Source: Pseudonocardia sp. CNS-004
GTDB lineage: Bacteria > Actinomycetota > Actinomycetes > Mycobacteriales > Pseudonocardiaceae
Direction of reading: 5' to 3'
DNA: 64,000 nucleotides
Assembly (NCBI GenBank): GCA_001942185.1
Contig: MKJV01000011.1
Location: 1 to 64,000 of the forward strand
The position numbers were made by a program, and so were the translations under genes. Below the pieces are notes generated by a model that was given only the letters and a program-made list of their open reading frames with translations, searched no databases and was not told where the DNA came from. How positions within the stretch are numbered: position 1 is the stretch's first letter; each line of letters starts with the position of its first letter. Shown piece by piece: positions 47,897 to 57,378 of the stretch.

Positions 47897-48539
47897 GACG
47901 TTTCCGGAACCGTCTGCCCGTAGGTGGTGAGCTTCTCGGCCACGCGGGCGATCTCCTCGTCGGGGAGGATGTTCGGCTGCCCGAGCAGCTTCGCCTGGTA
48001 GTACATCCGGCAGACCCACTCGAGGTAGATGCTGCGGGTGTAGGCCTTCGCGAGGCTGTCGCCATAGGTGGTGGCGCCGTGGTTCGCCAAGATGGCACCG
48101 AAGCGGCCCTTCATCGCCTCGATGCTGTTGTCGGCGAGCTCGGGGCTCCCGAACGTCGCGTACGGGGCCACGCGCACCGGCCCGCCGAGCAGCGCCACCA
48201 TGTAGTGCACCGCGGGGAGTTCGTCGACCACCGCCGAGAGCGTGCTGGCGTACAGCGGGTGGGTGTGCACCACCGCGACCGCGTCGGTGGTCTTGTAGAC
48301 CGACGTGTGCATCGGCACCTCGGACGAGGGCTCCATGCCCTCCTCGACGGAGTTGCCGTCCAGGTCGATCACGCAGATCGACTCCGGGGTGAGGTCCTCG
48401 TACGCCGCGCCGCTCGGGGTGATCGCGATGTGGTTCCCGGAGCGGACCGACAGGTTGCCCGAGGTGCGACGGTCAGGTCGTCGGCCTGCATCCGGCGGCA
48501 GTACTCCACCAGCTGGACGCGTTCGTCGTGCAGGAGCAT
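47893..48539 (-). CDS. Class II (FucA/AraD-type) sugar-phosphate aldolase or epimerase (frameshifted)
   Basis: About 216 aa. MLLHDERVQLVEYCRRMQADD, TSGNLSVRSGNHIAITPSG (phosphate-binding), the acid in SSEVPMHTSVYK, zinc histidines in VVHTHPLYASTLS and GAILANHGATTYGDSL. FucA-type enzymes cleave ketose 1-phosphates to dihydroxyacetone phosphate plus an aldehyde; AraD-type enzymes epimerise. One G missing from GG near 48470 shifts the frame. The ATG lies 14 bases after the DeoR stop, behind AGAGGA. Confidence 0.88.
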
Positions 48540-48553
48540 GGGCGATCCTCTTC

Positions 48554-49372
48554 TCAGTGGGCGGTGCTCGCAACCTCCACGAGCACGTCGTTCTCGCGCA
48601 GCGCGGCGAGGTCACGGGCGGAGACGCCGGCGTCGACGACGACGGTCGCGAAGCGGTGCAGCGGCAGCAACCGGTGCAGGGCGGTGCGGGTGAGCTTCGT
48701 GTGGTCGATCAGCAGGTGGGTGCGCGCGGCGACGTCCACCATCGCGCGCTTCACCGTGACGATCTTGTCCTCCTGGTGGAACGCGTAGCCCTCGCTCACC
48801 GCCGACGTGCTGACGAACGCGGCGTCGAAGCGCATGGACTGCACCGCGTCCACGCAGGTCGACCCGAGGAACGAGTCGTGCTGCACGTCGTACTGCCCGC
48901 CGAGCGCGACCACGTGCACGTCGCGCATCCTGGCCAGCTCGACGAGCGCGGCGAGGTAGTTGGTGGCCACGGTGAGCGGGCCGAGCGCGGCGAGGTGGGG
49001 GAGCATCTGGAACGCCGTGGTGGAGTCGTCCAGCAGCACCGACATCCCCGGCTCGATGTGGCGGCACGCGTGCTGGGCGATGAGCCGCTTGGCCTCGGTG
49101 TTGGCCTTGGCCCGGTACTCGACGTTGGACTCGAACGTGCCGCTGGGCTGCGCGGTGGCGACGCCCCGGGACTTGCGCAACACACCTTGGCGCTGCAGCT
49201 CGTCGAGGTCGCGGTGGATGGTCATCACGGAGACGCCGAAGTTCTCGGCGAGCTCCTGGGCCGACACCGAGCCCGCGCTGAGCACGAGGTCGGTGATCCG
49301 GGCCTGGCGGCCGTCGGGTCCGAGCGTCCGGGGCGCGTCGGCCCCGGCCGGGTCCTCCTCCCGCTCTGTCAC
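48554..49372 (-). CDS. DeoR family transcriptional regulator
   Basis: 272 aa. N-terminal HTH ARITDLVLSAGSVSAQELAENFGVSVMTIHRDLDELQRQGVLRKSRG. The C-terminal sugar-phosphate sensor domain includes GMSVLLDDSTTAFQMLPHL, VVALGGQYDVQHDSFLG, VSTSAVSEGYAFHQEDKIVTVKRAM and HLLIDHTKL. The GTG at 49372 is preferred over ATG 49387 because GAGGAGG precedes it by seven bases. It heads the catabolic operon and should also control the divergent uptake operon through the repeats at 49436-49522. Confidence 0.9.
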   Translation of the reverse strand: MTEREEDPAGADAPRTLGPDGRQARITDLVLSAGSVSAQELAENFGVSVMTIHRDLDELQRQGVLRKSRGVATAQPSGTFESNVEYRAKANTEAKRLIAQHACRHIEPGMSVLLDDSTTAFQMLPHLAALGPLTVATNYLAALVELARMRDVHVVALGGQYDVQHDSFLGSTCVDAVQSMRFDAAFVSTSAVSEGYAFHQEDKIVTVKRAMVDVAARTHLLIDHTKLTRTALHRLLPLHRFATVVVDAGVSARDLAALRENDVLVEVASTAH

Positions 49373-49435
49373 CGCGCGCCTCCTCATCGGTCCGTTGCGA
49401 CTGGCATCACAGCGCGCGAACCGAGATCCGTCAAG

Positions 49436-49522
49436 CTTCGATGTGAACAACGCTGCTTTCGCTGTGAAGTTCGGGATCTTCCCTGGCCGGGCCAGGCCAC
49501 ACTTCACGTATTTCAGTGTGAC
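49436..49522. promoter_or_regulatory. Candidate DeoR-binding direct repeats
   Basis: CTTCGATGTGAA (49436), TTTCGCTGTGAA (49457) and TTTCAGTGTGAC (49511) share TTC-x-x-TGTGA. They cluster in the 250-bp space between the divergent DeoR and kinase operons. This region is visibly more AT-rich than its surroundings. Confidence 0.55.
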
Positions 49523-49621
49523 AACAACGAGTTGACGTGAGAAGAGGGGTCGTCCTACTGTGTCGCCGCGCACAGCGCTGTGGCTGCGCCGCTACGGCAG
49601 CGAAGAGATCGAGGAGCACCG

Positions 49622-51108
49622 GTGCCCGAACCCGCCCCCGTCGACGCCCCGCTCTGGGTGGGGATCGACCTCGGCACCCAGGGCGTGCGCGCCGTGCTCG
49701 TGGACGGTGCGGGTGTCGTGCTCGGCAGCGGGTCGGTCCCCCTCGAGAGCGACGTGCGCGCGGGCGACCGGCACGAGCAGGACCCCGCCGACTGGTGGCG
49801 GGCCACCTGCACCGCCACGCGCGCCGCGCTGGCCCACCGCGGCGAACGGCCCGTGGGCGGCGTGAGCATCGACTCCACCTCCGGCACCCTCGTCGTGCAG
49901 GCCCCCAGGCCACGCCGCCGCGCCCGCGCTCATGTACGACGACCGCCGCGCCGCCGGCGAGACCGCCCGCGTCCAGGAGGAGGGCGCCGACCTGTGGGCC
50001 GCGCTCGGGTACCGGATGCAGGCCAGCTGGGCGTTGCCGAAGGTCGCGTGGCTCGCGGCCCGGGACGCCGTGCCGGCCGGGCACCGGATCGCCCACCAGG
50101 CCGACCACATCGCCGCACTCCTCGCCGGACACCCCGTGCCCACCGACTGGAGCCACGCGCTCAAGACCGGCTACGACCTGCTCCGGGACGGGTGGCCGGC
50201 CGCCGTGCTCGACCGGCTCGGCATCGACCCCGCGATCCTGCCTGCCGTCGTGTCGCCGGGGAAGCGGGTCGCCACCGTGTCGGCGGCCGGCGCGGTGCAG
50301 TCGGGCATCCCGGCAGGAACGCCGATCGTCGCCGGTATGACCGACGGGTGCGCCGCCCAGGTCGCGACGGCCGCGCTCGCGCCCGGGCAGTGGTGCTCCG
50401 CGCTGGGTACCACGCTCGTCCTGAAGGGATCGACGCCGGAGCTGCTGCACGACCCGTCCGGCGCCGTCTACTGCCACGGCAACCCGGACGGCGGCTGGCT
50501 GCCCGGCGGCGCATCCAGCACGGGCGCCGGCGCCTCGCTGAGGAGCTCCCCGGCGCCGACCTCGACGAGCTGACCGGACGCGCGCGGGGCCGCGGGGTAC
50601 CCGCGGGTGCCACCTATCCTCTCGCCGGTCGGGGGGAGCGGTTCCCGTTCGTCGCGGACGAGGCCGAGGGCTTCGACATCGGTGGGCCGTCCGACCCCGA
50701 CCCGGCCACCCGGTTCCAGCGGGTGGCCCACGCGTCGCCTACGTCGAGCGGCTCGCGTTCGACGTGCTCGCCGGGCTCGGTGCCGACGTCTCCGGGCCGG
50801 TGGTCGCCACCGGCGGCACCAGCCGCAACGACTGGTGGACCCAGCTGCGCGCCGACGTGCTGCAGCGCCCGGTCGCCGTGCCGGAGCACGCGGGTTCCGC
50901 GTTCGGCTCGGCCGTGCTCGCCGCTGCCCCGCCCAGGGAGCTGGCCGCCACCGCCGCCTCGATGGTCCGGATGCGGCGCCGCTTCGAGCCGGACCCGTCC
51001 CGGGCCGACGAGCTGAGGGAGGGCTACGAACGGCTGGTGGCCGCGCTCGTGGCCCGGGGCTGGCTCGGGAGCGGGCACTCCCGCAACACGGGCCGGGCCG
51101 CCTCATGA
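49622..51108 (+). CDS. FGGY-family carbohydrate kinase, second copy (several frameshifts)
   Basis: About 497 aa of the xylulokinase-like FGGY family: LWVGIDLGTQGVRAVLVDGAG, HEQDPADWWRATCTATRAAL, GVSIDSTSGTLVV, ALMYDDRRAAGETARVQE, GIPAGTPIVAGMTDGCAAQVATAAL, and VVATGGTSRNDWWTQLRADVLQRPV. Frame changes near 49908 (net two bases), 50540 and 50725 (one each). The GTG follows GAGGAG. It differs clearly from the kinase at 46410-47896, so the regulon probably handles two substrates or two phosphorylation steps. Stop overlaps the next ATG (ATGA). Confidence 0.85.
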
Positions 51109-51782
51109 GCACCGAGACGAGCACCGAGCTCACCCTCGTCCGCCACGGGCGCACCATCTGGCACGCCGAGAACCGCTACACGGGCGTGAGCGACGTCCCG
51201 CTGGACGAGGTCGGCCGCGCGCAGGCCGTCGCGCTCGCCGAGTGGGCGAGCAGGCGCCACTTCGACGTCCTCGTCTGCTCCCCGGTGCCACGGGCCGTGG
51301 CCACGGCCGCACCGGTGGCCGCGACGACCGGGCTCCGGCCCGAGGTGCTGGCCGACCTGCGTGAGGTCGACTTCGGCATCGCGGAGGGACGCACCCTCGC
51401 GGAGCTGCGCGAGACCTACCCCGACGCCGCGGCGGCGTTCGTCGCCGACCCCGTCGCGAACCCGTTCCCCGGCGCCGAGCCGCCCGCCGCGGCGGCCGCG
51501 CGCGCGGTGGTGGCCCTCCGCGACGTCGCCGACCGGTACCGCGGTCGGTCCGTGCTGGTGATCGCCCACAACACGCTCCTGCGCCTCGCCCTGTGCCAGT
51601 GGCTGGGCATCCCCCTCTCGCGCTACCGCGCGGTGCTGCCGCGGCTGGAGAACGCCGCCGCCACCCGCCTGCGCGTGCCGGCCGACACCGGCGCCCCGCC
51701 GGCGCTGCTGGCCCTCAACGTCCCGACCTCACCGGCCGTCACCGCAGACGAGCCGGCCCCGACCGCAGGGAGGACCGCATGA
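51105..51782 (+). CDS. Histidine phosphatase family protein
   Basis: Intact, 225 aa. Catalytic LTLVRHGRTIWHAENRYTG, the VCSPVPRAVATAAPVA arginine, acid in REVDFGIAEGRTLAELRE, and second histidine in VLVIAHNTLLRLALCQWLG. It lies between a kinase and an ABC substrate-binding protein with ATGA overlaps at both ends, so it is a true operon member. It may dephosphorylate a sugar phosphate (detoxification) or act as a mutase; the substrate is unknown. Confidence 0.88.
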   Translation: MSTETSTELTLVRHGRTIWHAENRYTGVSDVPLDEVGRAQAVALAEWASRRHFDVLVCSPVPRAVATAAPVAATTGLRPEVLADLREVDFGIAEGRTLAELRETYPDAAAAFVADPVANPFPGAEPPAAAAARAVVALRDVADRYRGRSVLVIAHNTLLRLALCQWLGIPLSRYRAVLPRLENAAATRLRVPADTGAPPALLALNVPTSPAVTADEPAPTAGRTA

Positions 51783-53214
51783 CCCGCCGCGAGCTCTTCA
51801 CCCCCAACAGGCGCGATCTGCTGCGCATGCTCGGCGTCGGCGGTGCAGCCGTCGGCGCCTCGTCGCTGCTCGCCGCGTGCGGCCTCGGCACCGGTGGGGG
51901 AGGCCCCGCCACCGAGAACGGTGCCGCCGAGGTGACGGGTGGGTTCGACTGGCGCAAGGCCGAGGGCACCGAGATCTCGATCCTGCAGACGCCGCACCCC
52001 TACCAGGTGGCGTTCCAGCCGCTGCTGGCCGAGTTCACCGAGCTCACCGGCATCACCGTCAAGGCCGACCTGGTGGCCGAGGCCGACTACTTCACCCGCC
52101 TCAACACCGAGCTCGCCGCGGGCGCCGGCAACTACGACGCCTTCATGACCGGCGCCTACTTCATCTGGACCTACGGGCCGCCCGGGTGGATGGAGGACCT
52201 GAAGCCGTGGCTGGAGAACACGTCGGCCACCAACCCGGACTACGACTTCGAGGACATCTACGAGGGCCTGCGCCGCTCGACGTCCTGGGACTTCCAGGTG
52301 GGCAGCCCCCTGGGCACCGGCGGGCAGTGGGCGATCCCGTGGGGCTTCGAGACCAACGTGATCTGCTACAACAAGACCGAGTTCGACCGCCGCGGCATCC
52401 GGCCCGCCGAGACGTTCGACGACCTCATCCAGCTCGCCACCGACCTCACCGACCGCGGCAACAACACCTACGGCATCGCGTTCCGCGGGTCCCGGTCGTG
52501 GGCCACCATCCACCCGGGCTTCATGACCCAGTTCACCCGCGAGGGGTGCAAGGACTACGAGCTGCAGGGCGACCAGCTCACGGCCACCATGAACTCGCCG
52601 GAGGCCGTCGACTTCACGCGCAAGTGGGTGGAGCTCGCCCGCAACGCCGGACCGACCTCGTGGACCAACTACGAGTACCCCGACTGCACCGGTGACCTGG
52701 CGCCGGCACCGCGATGATGGTGTACGACGCCGACTCGGCCACGTACCCGCAGAACATCGCGGGCAACAGCGCGCAGGCCGGCAACCTCGCATGGCACCCG
52801 GGCCCCGCCGGTGCGGACGGCAGCTACGGCACCAACCTCTGGACGTGGTCGCTCGCCATGAACTCCGCGTCGCAGAAGAAGCTCGCCGCGTGGCTGTTCA
52901 TCCAGTGGGCCACCGGGAAGGACGCCCAGACCAAGGCCGTGCAGACCGGGCAGGCCGGTTTCGCCGACCCGACGCGCCAGTCGGTCTTCGACGGCACGTT
53001 CAAGCAGACGCTCGGCAACTTCCCCGGCTACCAGGAGACCTTCGAGAAGGTCATCGGCTCCACCGACATCAAGTTCACCCCGCAGACCCAGTTCTTCGAG
53101 ACCACGGAGGAGTGGGCGGTGGCGCTGCAGGACATCTACGCGGGCCAGGACGCGAAGGCGAGGCTCGACACCCTGGCAGCGGCGAACACGACGGCGGTCA
53201 ACCGTGCCAGCTAG
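51779..53214 (+). CDS. ABC transporter sugar/polyol-binding lipoprotein (frameshifted)
   Basis: About 478 aa family-1 solute-binding protein. It has a signal with twin arginines (NRRDLLRMLGVGGAAVGASS) and lipobox LLAAC, so it is probably Tat-exported and lipid-anchored. The mature part shows ISILQTPHPYQVAFQPLLAEF, QWAIPWGFETNVICYNKTEFDRRG and WTWSLAMNSASQKKLAAWLFIQW. One G missing near 52706 shifts the frame before MMVYDADSATYPQNIAG. Followed by a perfect 11-bp hairpin before the permease genes. Confidence 0.9.
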
Positions 53215-53226
53215 CCCTGCCCCGGA

Positions 53227-53251
53227 TGTCAGCAAAGCCACTTTGCTGACA
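53227..53251. promoter_or_regulatory. Intercistronic hairpin after the binding-protein gene
   Basis: TGTCAGCAAAG and CTTTGCTGACA pair perfectly around CCA. It starts 12 bases after the lipoprotein stop and is followed at once by GAGGAGGAG and the permease ATG. Such hairpins commonly protect binding-protein mRNA or cause partial termination, giving excess binding protein. Confidence 0.7.
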
Positions 53252-53268
53252 CGAGGAGGAGAGCTGTC

Positions 53269-54206
53269 ATGACCACCGCCGCACCTCCGCGAGCGCCCGA
53301 GACCGGCAGCCGCTCCGCGCCGCGGGCCGTCCCGGCCTGGCGGCGCTCGCTGCGGCCCTACGTGCTGTCGGTCCCGGCGGTGCTGATCATCGTCGGGATC
53401 CTCTACCCGTTCGTGCTCGGCGCCTACTACGCGTTCCTCAACTACGAGGCCGTGGTGCGGCGACCGGAGTTCATCGGGTTGGCGAACTTCACCGAGATCC
53501 TCTCCGACCCGGCGTTCTGGACGAGCGTGCGCGTCACGTTCGTGTACGCCGTGGTCGCGACCGTCGTGGAGACGGTGCTGGGTGTCGGTATCGCGCTGCT
53601 GCTCAACCGGTCGAGCCTGATCGGGCGGATCTTCGAGCGGGTGCTGATCCTGCCGCTGATGATCGCGCCGGTGATCGCGGGCGTGATCTGGAGCCTGATG
53701 TTCAACCCGCAGTGGGGCGTCCTCAACCACGTGCTCGGTCTCGGCTCGACGTTCGACTGGCTCGGTGAGGGCACCGCGATCTGGTCGGCGATCCTCGTCG
53801 ACGTCTGGATCTTCACGCGTTCGTGGCGATCCTCGTGCTGGCCGGGATCCGGTCGCTGCCGAAGGAGCCGTTCGAGGCGTCGGCGGTGGACGGGGCGAGC
53901 TGGTTCTACATGTTCCGCCGGCTGATGCTGCCGATGATGTGGCCCTACATCCTGGTGGCGGTGATCTTCCGGTTCATGGACAGCCTGAAGATCTTCGACC
54001 ACGTGTTCGTGCTGACGGCGGGCGGCCCGGGCGACGCCACCCGCACCCTGCAGATCGGCGCGTACCAGAACTCGATCATCCAGCTGCAGTACTCGCAGGG
54101 AAGCACGTACATGTTCCTGCTCTGGGCGATCGTCTTCCTGACCGCCCGCTACCTGGTGAGCGTGCTGGGCAAGGCCCAGCGGCGCGCCGCAGGATCGGAG
54201 GACTAG
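53269..54206 (+). CDS. ABC sugar transporter permease, MalF/UgpA type (frameshifted)
   Basis: About 312 aa with six helices. SVPAVLIIVGILYPFVLGAYYAF opens the first helix. The EAA loop reads AGIRSLPKEPFEASAVDGASWFYMFRRLMLPMMWP. The end is VFVLTAGGPGDATRTLQIGAYQNSI. A Pro/Arg-rich N-tail precedes helix 1. One C missing near 53818 shifts the frame just before the EAA loop. The stop TAG shares a base with the GTG of the partner permease. Confidence 0.9.
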
Positions 54207-55075
54207 TGGCTTCGAGGGAGTTGGGGCCGGGGCAGCGGCGGTTCTCGCCCGCGTCGGTCGGTGCCGACGCCGCGCTGCTGGCGTGGTTCGTGTTCTCGCT
54301 GTTCCCGCTGGTGTGGATGGTGCTGCTGGCGCTCAAGACCGACGCGGAGCAGATCAGCACGTACTTCGCGTTCACGCCGACGCTGGAGAACTTCGGCACC
54401 GTCCTCTCCGACGAGGGGGAGCGGCTGACGAGCGTGAACTTCGCAGGCGCCCTGCTCACCAGCGTGATCAACTGTGTCGGCGCGGTGGTCGTCTCGCTCG
54501 TGATCGGCATCCCCGCGGCGTACGCGGCGGGCCGCTGGCAGTACCGCGGCTCGAACGACGTGATGTTCACGATCCTGTCGTTCCGGTTCGCGCCGGAGCT
54601 GATGGTGATCGTCCCGCTGTTCGTCATCTACAACCAGATCGGGCTGTTCGACACGAACGTGGGCATGATCTGGGTGCTGCAGCTGGTGACGATGCCGCTG
54701 ATCGTCTGGATCCTGCGTTCCTACTTCCAGGACATGCCTGCCGAGCTGGAGCAGGCCGCGCTGCTGGACGGCTACACGCGGCGCCGGGCGTTCATAATGG
54801 TCGCGTTGCCGCTGGTGCGGCCGGGGATCGCAGCGGCGGCGCTGCTCGCGTTCATCTTCGCCTGGAACAACTACGTGTTCCCGCTGATCCTCACCGGCAG
54901 CCAGCACACGCCGGTGACGGTGGCCGTCACCCGGTTCCTCGGCGGCGGCGGGCAGGCCTACTACAACCTGACGGCCGCGGCCGCGCTGATCGCCGCGTTG
55001 CCGCCGCTGCTCGTGGCGCTGTCGATCCAGCGCTACCTGGTGCGCGGCCTGTCCTTCGGGGCGGTGAAGTCGTAG
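54206..55075 (+). CDS. ABC sugar transporter permease, MalG/UgpE type
   Basis: Intact, 289 aa, six helices. WFVFSLFPLVWMVLLALKT, VNFAGALLTSVINCVGAVVVSLVIGIPAAYAAGRW, and the EAA loop DMPAELEQAALLDGYTRRRAFIMVALPLVRPGIAAAALLAFIFAWNNY. GTG start overlaps the upstream TAG, and its own TAG overlaps the ATPase GTG in the same way, so stoichiometric translation is likely. Confidence 0.92.
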   Translation: MASRELGPGQRRFSPASVGADAALLAWFVFSLFPLVWMVLLALKTDAEQISTYFAFTPTLENFGTVLSDEGERLTSVNFAGALLTSVINCVGAVVVSLVIGIPAAYAAGRWQYRGSNDVMFTILSFRFAPELMVIVPLFVIYNQIGLFDTNVGMIWVLQLVTMPLIVWILRSYFQDMPAELEQAALLDGYTRRRAFIMVALPLVRPGIAAAALLAFIFAWNNYVFPLILTGSQHTPVTVAVTRFLGGGGQAYYNLTAAAALIAALPPLLVALSIQRYLVRGLSFGAVKS

Positions 55076-56185
55076 TGGGTTCCCTGACCGTCAAGGGCCT
55101 GACTGCCCGGTACGGCAAGACGACCGCCGTGGCTGGGATCGACCTCGACCTCGTCGACGGTGAGTTCTTCGTGATCCTCGGCCCCTCGGGCGCCGGCAAG
55201 ACCACCACGCTCAAGAGCGTCGCCGGGCTCGTCGACCAGGTCGAGGGCGAGATCCACATCGCCGGGCGCGACATGGCGGGCGTCGAACCGTACGACCGCG
55301 GCGTCGCGATGGCGTTCGAGAGTTACGCGCTCTACCCGCAGAAGACGGTGGAGGAGAACCTCGCCTCGCCGCTGCGCTCCGGCCGCAACGGCACCTGGAC
55401 CCCGCAGGAGCAGGCCGAGCGGATCAAGCAGGTCACGATGACCTTGGGCATCGACCACCTGCTGAAGCGCTTCCCGCGCGAGCTGTCCAACGGGCAGCGC
55501 CAGCGCACCGCGCTGGGCCGGGTGCTGGTGCGCCCCGCCGAGGTCTACCTGCTCGACGAGCCGCTCTCACACCTCGACGCGAAGCTGCGTGCCGCCATGC
55601 GCGCCGAGCTCAAGCAGCTCGGGGAGCTGTCGGGCACCACCACGCTCTACGTCACGCACGACTACCAGGAGGCACTCGCGCTCGGCGATCGCATCGGCGT
55701 GCTGCGCGAGGGTCGGCTGGTGCAGGTCGGCACCCCCGCGCAGATCTGGACGGAGCCGGTGGACACGTTCGTCGCCCGCGCGCTCGGCCAACCCGAGATG
55801 AATCTCCTGGCCGCCGAGGTGGACGCGGGCAGCGCCCGGGTCGGGGACGCGTTCACCGTCGGGCCCCGCCGGATGCCGCAGGCGCGGTGCAGGTCGGGTC
55901 CGGCCCCGCGACCTCGAGATCGTGGACGGCCCGCCGCCCGCCGAGCGGCTCGTGCTGAGTGGGCGGGTCGCGCTCGCGGAACGGCTCGGACGGCTGGTGG
56001 AGCTGTCGGTGGACGTGGCCGACGTCCGGATCATCACCGTCACCTCGGACCACCGCGTGCACGAGGGCGACTCCGTCACCCTGGCCGCCGACTGGGAGCG
56101 GGTGCACGTGTTCGGGGCCGACGGGGCACGACTCGGTGCCGCGCGCCGGCCCGAGGGGGCCGCACTCGCCGGAGGAACCCGATGA
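55075..56185 (+). CDS. ABC transporter ATPase, first subunit (frameshifted)
   Basis: About 370 aa, CUT1/UgpC-like. Walker A GPSGAGKTTTLK, signature LSNGQRQRTALGRVL, Walker B VYLLDEPLSHLD, switch His in YVTHDYQEALALGD, then a C-terminal TOBE-type domain (VALAERLGRLVELSVDVADV, RVHVFGADGARLG). The Q-loop reads AFESYALYP, with Glu where Gln is usual. Signature and Q-loop variants suggest an asymmetric pair with the next ATPase. Two missing bases near 55885 and 55900 shift the frame before the C-terminal domain. Confidence 0.9.
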
Positions 56186-57269
56186 CCGCCGCGACGACCA
56201 CCGCTCAGAGCCTGCGACTGGAGTCGCTGCGCAAGACCTACACGGCGCGCGGGCGCGAGCCGTTCGAGGCCGTGAAGGGCATCGACCTGGACATCGAGCC
56301 GGGCGAGCTGGTGGCCCTGCTCGGCCCGTCGGGGTGTGGGAAGACCACGACCCTGCGGATGATCGCCGGTCTGGAGACCGTGACGGCCGGGCGGATCATG
56401 ATCGGCGATCGCTCGGTGGGCGACCTGCCGCCGGGCGGGCGCAACGTGGGCGTCGGCTTCGAGAGCTACGCGCTGTACCCGCCGCTGACCGTGCGGGAGA
56501 ACCTCGCGTACGGGCTGAAGGCGCGGCGCACCCGTGATGCGAACGCCCGGGTGGACGCGATCGCGGAGCGCCTGGAGATGACCGATCTGCTGGACATGCG
56601 GCCCGCCAACCTGTCCAGCGGCCAGAAGCAGCGGGTGGCGCTCGCCCGCGCGCTGGTGCGCAACCCGCCGGTGCTGCTGCTCGACGAGCCGTTGTCGCAC
56701 CTGGACGCCGGGCAGCGCCAGCGGGTGCGCAGGGAGCTGAAGGAGCTGCAGCGCGAGTTCGGCTACACCACGATCGTCGTCACCCACGACCAGCTGGAGG
56801 CGCTCAGCCTCGCCGACCGGATGGCGGTCATGGACGCCGGTGTGATCAAGCAGTTCGGCACCCCGGACGAGATCTTCGACGCGCCCGCCGACCGGTTCGT
56901 CGCCGACTTCGTCGGGGAGCCCTCGATCACCCTGCTGCCCGGCGTCGGCACCGGGTCCGGGGTCCGGATCGGGGGAGTGGGTGCCTGGCGGCGGCGGTGC
57001 ACGTCCCCGACGGCAAGGAGGTGGTGGTCGGGCTGCGCCCGCAGGACTGCCATCCGACCGAGGGCCCCGGGCTGGAGGGGACCGTTCTGGTGTTCGAGGA
57101 CCTGCTCGAGTTCGGGCTGGCCACCGTGGAGCTGCCCGGCGTGGACGAGCGCGTCGTCACCCAGGTCGAGCCGGGCCACCCGCTGCGCGCGGGCGACCCG
57201 GTGACGATCGGCGCGCCCCCCGAGCGGGTGCACGTGTTCGACCCGGCCACCGGGGAGCGACTCGGATGA
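56182..57269 (+). CDS. ABC transporter ATPase, second subunit (frameshifted)
   Basis: About 362 aa. Walker A GPSGCGKTTTLRM, Q-loop region GFESYALYPPLTVRENLAYGL (again Glu for Gln), signature LSSGQKQRVALARAL, Walker B VLLLDEPLSHLD, and VVTHDQLEALSLADRM. TOBE-like C-terminus VVVGLRPQDCHPTEGPG, GAPPERVHVFDPATGERLG. One base missing near 56978. ATG overlaps the first ATPase stop behind GGAGGAA. A transporter with two different ATPases recalls rhizobial glycerol uptake systems (GlpS/GlpT). Its stop codon lies inside a dispersed repeat. Confidence 0.9.
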
Positions 57270-57378
57270 GCGAGCTTGCGAGCGAATCAATGTCACAGCG
57301 CCCGCGCCCTGCGCGCGAGCGCGCCGTCGATGCAGTTCCCGGCGAAGCCGGCCGAGCGCAGCGAGGCCGAGCGATGAG
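57265..57378. repeat. TGAGCGAGC-type dispersed repeat, copy 2
   Basis: It begins GGATGAGCGAGCTTGCGAGC, shares GTCACAGCGCCCGCGC with copy 1 and ends GAGGCCGAGCGATGAG. It supplies the stop codon of the upstream ATPase and the ATG of the downstream dehydrogenase. It is about 34 bp longer than copy 1 in the middle. Confidence 0.7.
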
